64,000 bases of DNA from NCBI GenBank assembly GCA_027186245.1, contig CP114493.1, forward strand, positions 7,013,501-7,077,500, read 5' to 3'. Below the pieces are notes generated by a model. That model searched no databases. It was given only the letters and a program-made list of their open reading frames with translations, and had not been told where the DNA came from. A program made the position numbers and the translations under genes. This DNA comes from Coriaria nepalensis (Eukaryota; Streptophyta; Magnoliopsida; Cucurbitales; Coriariaceae). Shown here in pieces: positions 45,898-56,961 of this stretch. Position 1 is the stretch's first letter. The number at the start of each line of letters is the position of its first letter.

Positions 45898-47209
45898 TTA
45901 ACAGGCTTTGTTTTTAGATGAGGATGTTTGCTTCTCCATGAGCTCAAACAAGCTTCCATCATAAACAGCCTTGATAGTGTCTTTATGGAGTAAGCCATTC
46001 TTGTCTTTGCAGAGCATGTCAAGGATCTTCCATTCTGTCCAGCTAGCAACCCTAAGTTTTCAAAAATAATAATAAATCCATAATTAAGTGGTTAATTATG
46101 TTAGAATTTTTCACTTAAGTTAGAATTTTCACGTAGTCGTATATGTTAGTATTCAATCCCATATTCTATTTTCAAAATTTGGTATTTTTTTAAGTAAGTT
46201 AGAGAATTGTCCCCTAAAAAATATAAATGTTTTTTTTTTAGAGAAACACACCATCCTTTGTAGTCCTTAGGGTTTCGGTTTGCCTTTAGCATCTCCATTA
46301 TCTCGTTAGAGGTCAAGGCATTGGGATGAGTTTGACTATGCTTGCTGAATATCTCTTCGAACTTGGAACCGACAAACCTAAACATGAGGAGGGAAATGGA
46401 ATATGATTAAATTTATTGGGGTTGAATTGATATTTCTGAAAAGTGAAAAGGACGTTTGTGGTTGAAAATAAAAACATAAGATAAAAGATATGTGATACGA
46501 AGGCGAAAGACTAACGTATGTACCTTCCTTCTGTATCATATACACCGGAGTCACTCCCGTGTTTGGCTTTGTGGATATTCTTCACCTCGATCGGAAATAG
46601 TAGAGATGGGAACTTTCCCTACACCCAATTATCAAATCAATTAGTCTGGTAGTAATAATTTAACACTATATATAAGCCTATAACTCAAATCATGTCATGA
46701 CTAAATGATCTCTATTAATTTGGTAATAATAATTATAATAATTGTTGTTAATTTATGTAAAATTAACAAGATTTTATACAGCTAATTACAAATGTTTACA
46801 AGGAAACAAAAACAGAAATGGATGAAAGTAAATACACATAAATTCTCTCGTTTGTGATCTCTCTAATTATATAGATGAGTATAGATGTACGTACAGGGCG
46901 AGTTTTTTGGCTGAGAGCAGAATTGATGAAGAAAGCACTCGCTGTTGACAAGAAGATACCGCACCCGATTGCACGAAAACCTTCAATCAAATCAACCTTA
47001 CAAGATTAAACCACCCACTGTTCTCTAATCTAATCACATATCATGAAGTAAAACGCTCATGAAAAGGAAAGAAGCATAGAGTTATAATTACTACCTAGAA
47101 AAGTCTCCCAAGGGTAAACGATGCCATCCTTGTTTCTGTCGAAGAAAGCAACATGTTTCTGTAGAACGTTCTCATCGGAACTGATAACCTTGTCACCGTC
47201 TGCATGCAT
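45898..47209 (-). CDS. Peroxygenase / caleosin (short, PXG4-like)
   Basis: Calcium- and haem-binding caleosin; peroxygenases oxidise unsaturated fatty acids with lipid hydroperoxides, on lipid droplets or ER. Five exons, 47095-47209, 46895-46980, 46524-46618, 46252-46377 and 45898-46051, give 191 residues. The EF-hand is [16 protein letters not shown] (about residues 23-38); the hydrophobic segment with [21 protein letters not shown] follows. Next come [20 protein letters not shown] and [21 protein letters not shown], then [21 protein letters not shown] and [20 protein letters not shown]. It lacks the long N-terminal extension of seed oil-body caleosins, so it is the short vegetative type. 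The start at 47209 ([14 protein letters not shown]) is the only Met in this frame; a cryptic 3' splice site (TGCAG) lies just inside it, so an upstream first exon is possible. Otherwise intact. Confidence 0.9.
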
Positions 47210-48951
47210 ATGTATACCTTCTTGGCTTGTTACAGATGATAGAGAAGAAGAAGAGGATATGTATACCTTCTTGGCTTCTTGGCTTCTTGGCTCTGATGTT
47301 CAGAGCCTTGATTAATTACGGAAGGGAAAGAACAAGGAAAAAAAAAATCAGGAGAGAAAGGAAAAGTGGGAGAAGGGGGGGTTTACTTGTTGAGACGGAA
47401 AGAATACAGAATATATAATTGGAGGGGAGCTTATAACACTTATCAGTAAAGAAAGAAAGATAATAAAGTAATTTAAATATGAGAACTTAAGGGCTTGTTT
47501 GTTTTGATTCATTTGGAATAAAATCGTTTTGATTTATTGATAGGTTGTTTGATTTTATTCTCAGTTGCACAAAAATTTATTAACAGTAACGATTCATTCC
47601 TTATCGAACACATAAGATAAGAGTGGTGAGAGAGAGAGAGAAAATTTGTAGACAAGTCTGAAGATAATAATTATTACCAAGTTTAAGAGAAAGTCGCTGT
47701 CTTTACTCCTTACTTTAGTTTTCATTTAGCGTTGCCTAAATTTATATCGGTAATCTCGAGTTTAAAGTGTTTGTAGCCGGCTACCTTCTTAGAGAGAGTT
47801 CAGATTATGTCAGTTGCTGATCATGTAGCTAATCATCTAGATTGAGTCCGAGTGTTAAGTAAGATTAAAGATGGTAGATCTACTAATCCAAAAGATTAGG
47901 AAAGGAAAAAAAAAAGGGGGGGGAGAGGTAATGGAATGCGAATGTGGGTAAATATCCAGAAGCAATGAGATGGGATGGAAACCAAAGCAATGGAAACGAG
48001 GAATGCCAAACGGGCTTGGTTTGCTGTTGCTTGAAAACGAGAAAAAACATGAAGCATAAAAAAGGGGACATGCAGTATCAGAACATGTCATATGTTTGCT
48101 GTTGAGTACACGATTGACGCATTCCACTTTCCACCATTCACGTCAATTCCTCCCCCCGAAGCTAATTCCATGTGTGCCACGCCCCCTAAACAACTTCACC
48201 CAAAGTGGAGAACAACAACACATGTCTACATGACATGACCCCATTTGCCTTCTTTCAAACTGGGAAATCAAATTGAGGTCTATATCACATTGCAGATTCT
48301 GTAGATATTAGTAATTTCCATATGACTACTATTGTTATGACTAAAAGTTACAGGTATACTAAAAGAGAGATTCTGTTTACATGTAAAAGAGGGGAGAGTG
48401 AAAGCATTGCTTAAATGGAGAATAAAATAGAGTTGCCTTGTCAATAGCAAAGACAAACTTAAAAAGGAAAAAAAGGAAAGTGAGTAAGGATATTAAAATG
48501 GTTCTTCACTCAAGGAGGGTGAGGAATCAGATTCTTGGCCTAACTTAGGAACTAATTCTTAATTCTCAAAAGCATCCCACTCTTAAGAGTATCCCATTAT
48601 TAAGAGGATTCCACTAATCAAAACATTCATTATATACAGCCATAGAGGTAGTAGTATTAAACTGAGATGAAACTCTGCGTGTTGAAATTTGATATTTAGC
48701 CTTTAAGCCTTCATAATGTTATATATATAGGAAGATACATATTCTGAATTCACTACTCACAGGATCCAAGTCATATTCTTGACGAATTGGTGTCATGAGA
48801 TCACTCTCAACCGTGAAGAGAAAAGCGCGATCCGCATAGTGAACCCGAAAGAAATCTTACAATTCTGCAATGAAAATAGGTGAGCTTTAATTTTAAGGGT
48901 CTTCAAAATATATAGCGAAATGCAGACAAATTCTACAAATTCTCACCTGAC
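47210..48951. other. Peroxygenase promoter, duplicated segment and UEV 3' flank
   Basis: 47210 to about 47420 is the probable peroxygenase leader, including three CCAAGAAG units at 47265-47290 and a twice-used AAGGTATACATAT phrase. 47885-48125 is the second copy of the segment at 45305-45535. 48230-48951 is AT-rich and includes the UEV 3' UTR. No coding gene recognised. Confidence 0.5.
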
Positions 48952-49826
48952 TTAAACAATACAGCACTTTACTACTAGCCCCTTCCGATCCATCCTTCCC
49001 TCTTCATTGTCTGAAAAGAACATATACAAGGCTGTGTAACTACCCACTTCATATTAGTATAGTATGCACTACGAAAACAATAGAATACACCGATTGATGA
49101 AAACAATATTACTACACTAATTCAAGCATTTATCAGAAATTAAACCAACATACCCTCAGGAGGCTGAACTAGCTTCCTATTTTGTGGAGACATCATTTTT
49201 TTCTTCAATTGAGTCAGAATGTCTTTCATAGTGTATTCCCTTTGCCAATTAGGAAGCATAGGGAATAGGCTTGGCTCGACCTGGTAATGGCCCAAGCCAT
49301 AAGTTTTATTTCAAACTCATCACAAAAGGAAAATACATAAATAAACTTTTGTCCTTTAATTCAAACCATATTATTACATACCACTCCGGTTTCTGTGTTT
49401 ACACAGGTCATGTTTATCTGGGTTTGGAACCTTACAGTTGGTGGGTAGTCAGGATAATCTTTTCCACAAAATAGCTTCAACTGGTAGATCCTCCCTTCAT
49501 GAACTGTCTGAAAAAGCATTAAATTCCTCTTATCAGAAAAATGAAGGATGAAACAAACTTATCAGCCCGTCAGTTTATGTGTGAATTTGGGAAACAAAAA
49601 ATCATGTGAAGCAAGTTCTCACAACCATCGCCTAAAAACCAATAACGAGTGAAGGATGAAGAAGAAATGGAGAGTTGGAAACATACACTATGTGAGCCAA
49701 TAATAGTTCCAGTCCATGATTGCATGAAAATATCATCTGCATCATCCATTCCATAGCTGACAGTTCCATCTCCAATACCCTTTTCACCTCTCTCGAGCTC
49801 TTCCAATAATCTAAAGTTCCTTGGAA
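48952..49826 (-). CDS. Ubiquitin-conjugating enzyme E2 variant, UEV1/MMS2-like (first exon not found)
   Basis: UEV proteins pair with UBC13 to build K63-linked ubiquitin chains; they lack the active-site cysteine. Four exons are seen: 49687-49826, 49382-49507, 49154-49280 and 48952-49010. They encode [91 protein letters not shown] and KLVQPPEG, about 150 residues. No catalytic Cys lies in the HPN-equivalent region, as expected. The last exon encodes a basic tail ending KCCIV-stop, a CaaX-like C-terminus shared with longer plant UEV1 forms. The exon at 49826 starts in phase 1, so a short first exon with the ATG is required; I could not identify it within the next 1.6 kb, which contains Copia debris. 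The gene may be intact with a distant first exon, or 5'-truncated. Confidence 0.88.
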
Positions 49827-50139
49827 CTGAAAATCACCGTGAAAATCATGTCCATACCATATCCATTATGAAAAAAGAAAGTCCGAGCAACAAGAGAATA
49901 TGATACGTAAGCACAACAAACTTTGCAAAAGAATGCTCAAGAGATGGTCCACGACAAATCCATCGACTTGAATTCATATTTGCAAAACATTAACAGTACC
50001 GAGTGTAAGTAAGGAACAAAGTAAGAGAACGCAGTATATCACTTCTTTGACAAGGAAGCAGTGATCAAAGATAACAATTAAGAGAAGGCCAGTGCTATGA
50101 ATTACAGTAGCACCATGTTACCATTGACACTCTCCAAGC
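49827..50139. other. Intron 1 or upstream region of the UEV gene
   Basis: AT-rich sequence with no convincing first exon for the UEV gene on the minus strand. Nothing else seen. Confidence 0.4.
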
Positions 50140-50660
50140 CATCTGCAACACCTTTTTTTCAGTTAAACAACTCACCTTATCCTCCTCGGATGCTATTCCG
50201 TTTCCCTCATCTGGCCAAATCTTAGTTTTGCTGTTAATTCAATATGCCAGCGTATGCATCATGGTGATTTTGAACAGTTGAAAATAATTTTGCATTATGT
50301 TCCGGGAACACAGGCCATGGGACTGCATTTTCGTCAACAAATCTCATTGAATCTTCTCGTCTTTAATGATGCCGATTGGGGCAGGTTGTCGTGAAACCCG
50401 TCACTCCACTTCCGGTTATTGAACGTTCCTTGGTGCAAATCTTATTTCTCGGTCAGCTAAGAAACAAACCTGTGTATCGTTACTCAACTGAACCAGAATA
50501 TCGTGTACTTGCATCCGCATCACCAGAACTAACATGTAATATCTTTATCTTTCGAGATATTGGTATATTACTGCTGCAACTAACTCGTCTTTACTGTGCT
50601 ATTCTTTCGGCTCTCCCCCTCACTACCAATCTTGTTTTACACGCTCGGTCCTAAACACAT
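50140..50660 (+). mobile_element. Ty1/Copia retrotransposon pol fragment (RNase H end), degenerate
   Basis: Plus-strand pieces in changing frames match the C-terminal Copia RNase H region: FAVNSICQRMHHGDFEQLK, ILHYVPGTQAMGLHF, LLVFNDADWGR (the catalytic DADW-type block), then TEPEYRVLASASPELT, IFIFRDIGILL, LYCAILSALPLTTN and LVLHARS. Stops and frame changes interrupt it, and no LTR, PBS or integrase was seen, so only a fragment remains. It lies next to the UEV gene on the opposite strand. Confidence 0.85.
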
Positions 50661-51455
50661 CAGTTTGAGGGAGGCTGTAAATGACTCACGCCATGATGCT
50701 GCCACATCAGCTCCTAAGAAAGTGGAGTCTCCTAGTTTTCAACTGATGCCAAGAAAATAGCACTTTAGTTTCAGCTTCTCTCTCTCTTTCTCTCATCCCG
50801 AGGAAAAATTCCTATTGAAAATTTCTACTTTTCTTTGTTTAAGAATCACCTCATTGTAAAATGAGGTTAATATTGTGGTCAAGAGATGTCCGAATTGATG
50901 GATACGCGGTTTGAAACCGATAAACAATGCAAATCATGAATAAACACGAGTGCAGAAAACGACAAAACCGGAATCATCCTGCCAATAAATAATTATCTAT
51001 TTCTGATCCTATCCCCCTATATATTAAAAAAGAGATTCCAAAAGTGCAAGCCTGAAAAAAAGACGGATCGAACCCGGCAAAACACAAGTACAGTTGCCGC
51101 ACGGGATTCGACCAAACCGTGCCGGCGACATACATTTTCTGGGTTGTTGGTTTGGAACTGGAACCTTGTCATAATATATAACCTCTCATCTCCTTTCATT
51201 CTACCCCAAAAAAAAACAAAACGAAACAAAACAAAACAGAACATTTGAATGTTGAAAAATAGCTAAAGCTTTTGTACATTAAACGAGCACTGCTATTTCG
51301 CATTGGAGATAAGCGCTTTCCTACCTTTCTGTTCTTCCAAGAAGGCTGGAACGTGGTATCATCGCTGCCTAGGTCTTGACCCATAAACCCCAAGAAAAAA
51401 AGTAATCTATTTTTAGACTTTTGTCTTATTCTTTGGTTCTTTGATTGGTGTAAAG
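50661..51455. other. Spacer between Copia fragment and DUF7054 gene
   Basis: Includes CT-rich tracts at about 50785-50805 and the likely leader/promoter of the DUF7054 gene (51350-51455). A minus-strand leader of the UEV gene could lie here too, but no exon is convincing. Confidence 0.35.
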
Positions 51456-51908
51456 ATGTTGCTTTCATGGGCAAAAGGTAACCAGAATGGAAAGAGCGGG
51501 ATTAGGCTTCTAGTGAGCGTTACTGTGGTGGGAAGTGCTGGTCCTTTACGGTTCTTAGTGAATGAAGATGACCTAATTGCTAGTGTCCTATGCACTGCTC
51601 TCAAATCTTACGCTCGAGAGGGTAGATTTCCTGTTCTTGGCCTGGATCTTGATAATTGTCTTCTTTATTGCCCGCATGCTGGATCGAAAGCTTTGAGCCC
51701 TGGAGAAACGATCGGATCAGTCGGAGCCAGGAATTTCATGTTGTGCAAGAAGCAGCAAGGGAACATAACACATTATGATGATGAACAGGAGGATAAGCTT
51801 AATGGAAAAGCAGTTGGAACAAATAATAGTATTTCCAGGCGGGGATCAAGCGGGAGATTGAAATCATGGGTTAATAAGTCTCTTAATCTCAAGATTTCTT
51901 CTCACTGA
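51456..51908 (+). CDS. DUF7054 domain protein (ubiquitin-like-fold plant family)
   Basis: Single-exon gene of 150 residues. Residues about 14-103 form the DUF7054 domain: GIRLLVSVTVVGSAGPLRF, EDDLIASVLCTALKSYAREG, RFPVLGLDLDNCLLYCPHAG, LSPGETIGSVGARNFMLCKK. Members are small plant proteins of unknown role, predicted from their pattern (beta-strands, a helix, GR-P motif) to adopt a ubiquitin-like fold; that fold is my inference. The C-terminal tail is basic and Ser-rich (SRRGSSGRLKSWVNKSL). The start is the first ATG (MLLSWAKGNQNG); a TATA-like and CT-rich leader precedes it. Intact. Confidence 0.85.
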   Translation: MLLSWAKGNQNGKSGIRLLVSVTVVGSAGPLRFLVNEDDLIASVLCTALKSYAREGRFPVLGLDLDNCLLYCPHAGSKALSPGETIGSVGARNFMLCKKQQGNITHYDDEQEDKLNGKAVGTNNSISRRGSSGRLKSWVNKSLNLKISSH

Positions 51909-53792
51909 GCAGCCTAACATTTTTTTTTTTTTTGAAGTTCATTTATTTTAGTTGTTGCTCAATCGATTTTGAAAGTGTATTATTTGACTTTTGTGGTATG
52001 TATATGACTAACATTTTTCATGTTTAACTTTATTGCTTAAATGCATGAAAACATACATATATACACAATTATACTTTAATACAAAAAAAACGGTGGTTAT
52101 CTACCCATTTCAATTAAAAAAACAAAAAAAGCCAAGAACAAGAAGGTCTTTACTCTTTAAGGCTTTATCTTTTCGCCTTCGGACGAATCAGACCTTCTTC
52201 ATCTTTAAGTGTAGTGCATCCTCCTCCTCCCTCTCCACCATTTACATCGGTAATGGCCATTGCTTCTACTATTTAATTTATATTATTATTTTGATTAAAG
52301 TTTTTATTTCATTTTATTTTTTATAGAAGCGTCAAATGTGGAATCTGTGGATGATAATAATATATGAGATTTATATTACTATAATGATATTGCTCTTTTT
52401 GAATTATCAAGTTGTAAACTTTCTTATTATGTTTGTATTTTAGATTATGATGTTGCTAGATATCAAAACCCTTAATATCATATTTGATGAAAATTGGATT
52501 TTTTTTGTCAATTTTTTTTCTTCTATTTCTACTAAAAGTTATAATACTCTACAGGTCAAATACCTCATTAACCTATATAATAAACTAGTTATAATTACTA
52601 ATTTATTCTACAAGTCAAAAGGTCAAAGATTCTATCGACATTTCAAGTAAATTAAAAATTATGATATTTTACGGATCGATGAGGTCGTTGACCCATAGAG
52701 TATCATATGTTAGTTATAAACTTATATTCGTAATTTATAGTTTACTCGAAGGGTTAAAGACATCATCAACCATTTGAGTAAACAATAAATTATGATACTA
52801 TATAAATCGATAGCCTTATCGACTTTTTGAGTAATTATAAATTATGATATTATACTGGTTGATGATTCTATCAAATATAATAAATTATAAAGTATTAACT
52901 TTATAATCTATTTTTTAATTTATTCAATAATTTCTAATTTATTTAAAAAATTGAAAGTCACATCAATTTTTTAAGTGAACTAAAAATTATGGTTATAATT
53001 TTATAATTTATGAATAAATTAAAAAAAAAATAAGTGAGTGGACGAATAACTGCTCTAACCAACTAACATAGTGATAACAGATATCCCTTCGCTTCGTAAC
53101 AGAAATCCAATCGATCGATCTTAAAAACACTTGGGCTTGTTTTAAAAAATGTTTAATAGGGTTATCTTTAAAGACAAGTAAGTACCTCCTCTTCTGCTTG
53201 AGTACAGCTGTACAAGGTTATCTTGCTTATCACATTGTCTACTTCGATCACAAAGGCTTGTTATGCAAAAACAAAACAAACAAAGCGTTATGGTACTACC
53301 TACTGCTTGATCAATATAGACAATGATATAACGTGAGTAAACTTGGGTCAAAAACCGAAATTATTATGAATAAATAAGATTTGATGAGTCATATATCTGG
53401 AGCTGTCGAGTACAAATCTTGATGTAACATGATGATGGTCTACCACTTGCAGAACTGGCGAGTCACGTGGGCCCACATCTCTGCTCTAGCTGGAAAGCCG
53501 TGCGTGTCATTGTTACAGGTAACATGAGAATTCCACCTCTTTTTCTATCATCATATTATATATATATAGATCTCTATAACTACTAAAAAGATTACGATAA
53601 GTCACGCTCAGCTTTGATGATTACAAATTTACCCACGGTAAAATATAATTTACTCACGGTAAAATTGACAATGACGGGTAAAAAAAAAAAAAAAGCTGCT
53701 GTTCAGTTGAAGAAACCCCAGTTTTTTTTTTTTTCTTTCAACCTCCCTTTTATAGTAAAATAATATTTTCATCCACATGTAAAAAAAAGAAA

Positions 53793-53823
<31 letters not shown>

Positions 53824-55284
53824 TAATATCTTCTTACTTTAGATGAAAAGTAAAAAAATTTGTGCATCAAATTTCAACCCAGGCTCTCGAAAAGTAAACC
53901 AAATAAAGTGAGCAGTGTCTAAGGAAAGAGTAAAATTAAGAAAGTGGAGCTTTTCGATTCAAACGTGACATAATAAGAAATATAAACCACGACTTTAACC
54001 TGATCCTAATTCCTGAGTGACTTCTTTCTACCTTGCCCATCATTACGTTTTTCACTAACCCAATATCAGATATTCTTACATATATTTTGTGTCTACCGTT
54101 CAATCTTAGACATCATTCGATTTTAATTATATACTATAGTTATATATTCTTATATTATATTATATTATATACTCTTACTATTTATCAATGTTAATCAAAG
54201 TATCAACCAAATAATTACTTTCTTTAAAAACATGAGAAATTTCGAGATGAAAACTAATGAACCAAAACTAGATGTAATGCTAGAATAGAAGAAGACTCCA
54301 ATCTGAGAAGGGCTGAGTGATGGAAATGACAAAGGATGAGAAACTTTGAAAACATACCAACCATCAAAATTGATCTATGGAATTACCCAACATAACACAA
54401 CATAACTAGACCCTATAGACTTAGGATTGCAACCGAGATCCATCAAAATTGATCGATCCACATTTGTATACGCAGTACCCAGCTTCATGATCCCATTGAA
54501 ATCCGAAATCTAAGCAAAAACCTTACGGATGACATGAGACTCGGTCATGAACGGCCATGAAACACAGCCAAATCTCCCAACAAATGAGGAGAGGAATCAT
54601 TTGACAAATCATATGGAATTACCTCGACGATGACAAAACCGACCACCATAAAAAGAATCCGTCGACAATAGGTTGGCATTCAAAATAAACGTGACAATTC
54701 ACCCTCCACGAAAAAGGTGTTAAGTGGATTCAAGAGCTTTGCGCCGACAACACGAACAAGTCGACAGAAACAGCACCACCATCCGATGAAGATTGGAGTC
54801 TACAACAAGCGTATTATGTAATAACCTGGTTCCAACTAAAAACTCTCATCTTCAATGGACACTTGAACTGCTAAAGAGAAAGAAAAAACTGGAATAACGC
54901 CAACATTGCCTACAACCGCCCGCCACGCAACTTTCATACTAGATGACACTCACCCAAGAATTTTCACTAACCCAATTGGAAAAAAGTTCAACTCTTTTTA
55001 TTGCCACCATGCAATTTCCACATTTATCAAAATATAAACACATAATTATTAATTAGCCCTCTTTTTTTTTTCTTTTTTTTTTTAATACCCAACAGAGAAA
55101 AACAAAAATTCAGACAAGAAGATAGGAATATAATAGGGTACAGATGAAAGAAAGATAACATAGACATATACAGTGGGTGTATCTAGCGGTGGGCCTCTCA
55201 CCCAGCTCGTCAATGAGTGAGCGACTTAACTCAGTAGGCAACTACAAGAAACATTACTACAACCGTTTTCTGAACGGAGTTGAT
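51909..55284. other. AT-rich gene desert upstream of the DELLA stop
   Basis: No gene recognised. 52380-53030 repeats phrases such as TAAATTATGATA(C/T)TAT and GGTCAA/GACCCAT..., suggesting an old, decayed repeat. (AT)n tracts occur at about 53800-53825. 54080-54950 is moderately less AT-rich, without open frames over 60 codons; it reads like old transposon DNA but cannot be classified. The last 250 bases are DELLA 3' UTR. Confidence 0.4.
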
Positions 55285-56961
55285 TCAGTAAGCAGCCGCC
55301 AGTCGGTCACCGAGTTGCCAGGCTGAGGTGGCGATGAGTGGCCGAGTATGCCAACCCAGCATCAAACACCCGTCGTTTTCTTCCACTCTATACCCATCCC
55401 CACTCCCAAACAAAGCCAACAGCATACTGGCCTGCTTAAAGGCGTTGGACCCGAGGTGAACCGGCACAAACCCTGACGAGTCAAGCCGACTCCGCCACTG
55501 AGTCAGCGTCTCGTGCCGTTCGACCCGGTCCACACCCTCGCACGCCACCACGTTGCAAACCTGCTTACCCAAATACATCTCCGACATGACCTTGTCCTGA
55601 TTATTCACCGAGCTCTCCAACGAGTCAAACAGAGTCGAGTAGTAGTGAAGCGACTCGGTAAACCGGTCTAGGAAAACCGGACCGTTGTGGTTAGCTTCTT
55701 GCTCAACAACTGTCATGATATCCGGCTTCATCTTCTTCACCACGGACAAAACCTTCTCAACCGCGCCCGGCCGAGCCAACAGCTTATGAAGCTCGAAAAC
55801 CGAGTTAACCGCCACCGATTCGACCTCACTTGGTCTGAGTTCAAGCATAGACGCGTCAAGATCGGCCAAGCTGTTAGCCACGAACCCTCTGTACTCGAAC
55901 TCGACGTGAATCGTCTCCGCTAACTGAGCCAGCTTCCACCCGACCTCCTGCAAATGGTCCGAGTTATCCGGAGCCGGCGGTCCGATTCCGGTCAACCGGA
56001 AAGCGGGCGGACCTCCGGGTCGTAGGGCTAAAGCTTGCATCAAAGCCGGCCACTGCATACCCTGATTCATAGAGAAATCAATAACATGAACACGATTCTT
56101 ACCTTCAAACGCTTCGAGAATCGCTTGATTTGCCGTGAAATGAGCGAATTTCAGATACGGACAGCTCTCGTAGAAATGCATTTGAAGAATCGAGAAATTG
56201 TCCAGCAGTGGATTCTGGGGAAATAATCCGTAAATCCTCCTCGCCAACGCTTCCGCGTAGAAGGTCGCGACCTTACCCATAGCTCCGTCCTGAGTAATCG
56301 CTAAGAATCCGATCCGCTTCACTAACGCTTCTGCGAGGTGGAGATTGTTCTGCTGCACCGCCTCAGCGCAAGCTAACAGGGAGTGGACTAACTGAATCCC
56401 GTTCTCCTGCGAATCGACGAGAACTACCGGACGAGAAGCGGAAGAATCAGGAAGAGGAGACAACAGGTCGGAATCATCAGGAAATTTCAATCGCTTATTG
56501 TTATAATTGGGGTTGTGATTGTTGTAGATTGCATTTCCAGGGATGAGTTCGAGGCCGGATTGGTCCGAGTAGTCTATGGAGATTATTGTCGAGGATGACG
56601 CGGTGGATTGAGGCGGAGGAGCGGTGGCGATGAGACGGTTGAGATCAGGCGGCGCGTTGAGCTCAGAGAGCATGCTTTCGAGCCAGGTGGATAGATCGGA
56701 CGGATTGTAATGAACAGTATCCGTAACGAGCTGAGTTAATCCATCTTCTTGCACATGCCCCATGAATTCTTCAAGCTGCTCTAGTTTCTGAGCTACTTCC
56801 GCCATGTCCGACGCCTTCACTTTGTAACCCAACACGGCGAGTAGCTCGTCCATCCCGCCGTCTCGCCGCGCCGCTGCCTCTATCTCCCACAGCTTCTGTT
56901 TACTGATTCCACTGCCGGCGGCAGCTGTATGAGGATCGAGATGATGGTGCTCTCTTTTCAT
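55285..56961 (-). CDS. GAI: DELLA protein, GAI/RGA-type GRAS repressor of gibberellin signalling
   Basis: Nuclear growth repressor that binds the GID1 receptor when gibberellin is present and is then ubiquitinated and degraded. Intronless, 558 residues. DELLA motif at residues 38-42 inside [12 protein letters not shown], LExLE region (KLEQLEEF) about 59-66, and TVHYNP at 82-87, all intact, so the protein should be GA-responsive. A Ser/Thr-rich linker follows ([19 protein letters not shown]). The GRAS domain then runs in order: LHR1 ([22 protein letters not shown] abbreviated), VHIID as [23 protein letters not shown]2 with [14 protein letters not shown] region ([14 protein letters not shown]), RVER ([12 protein letters not shown]) and SAW ending [14 protein letters not shown]. 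Start MKREHHH is canonical. The name GAI is by family; orthology to GAI versus RGA was not resolved. Confidence 0.96.
   Translation of the reverse strand: MKREHHHLDPHTAAAGSGISKQKLWEIEAAARRDGGMDELLAVLGYKVKASDMAEVAQKLEQLEEFMGHVQEDGLTQLVTDTVHYNPSDLSTWLESMLSELNAPPDLNRLIATAPPPQSTASSSTIISIDYSDQSGLELIPGNAIYNNHNPNYNNKRLKFPDDSDLLSPLPDSSASRPVVLVDSQENGIQLVHSLLACAEAVQQNNLHLAEALVKRIGFLAITQDGAMGKVATFYAEALARRIYGLFPQNPLLDNFSILQMHFYESCPYLKFAHFTANQAILEAFEGKNRVHVIDFSMNQGMQWPALMQALALRPGGPPAFRLTGIGPPAPDNSDHLQEVGWKLAQLAETIHVEFEYRGFVANSLADLDASMLELRPSEVESVAVNSVFELHKLLARPGAVEKVLSVVKKMKPDIMTVVEQEANHNGPVFLDRFTESLHYYSTLFDSLESSVNNQDKVMSEMYLGKQVCNVVACEGVDRVERHETLTQWRSRLDSSGFVPVHLGSNAFKQASMLLALFGSGDGYRVEENDGCLMLGWHTRPLIATSAWQLGDRLAAAY

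Noticed and set aside
47855..48127. A 90-codon minus-strand open stretch rich in Pro, Phe and Ser
   Set aside because: It lies over the duplicated noncoding segment; the copy at 45305-45535 does not keep the frame, so it is not coding.
55687..56226. Plus-strand open stretches across the DELLA gene
   Set aside because: Antisense shadows of the well-supported DELLA coding sequence.
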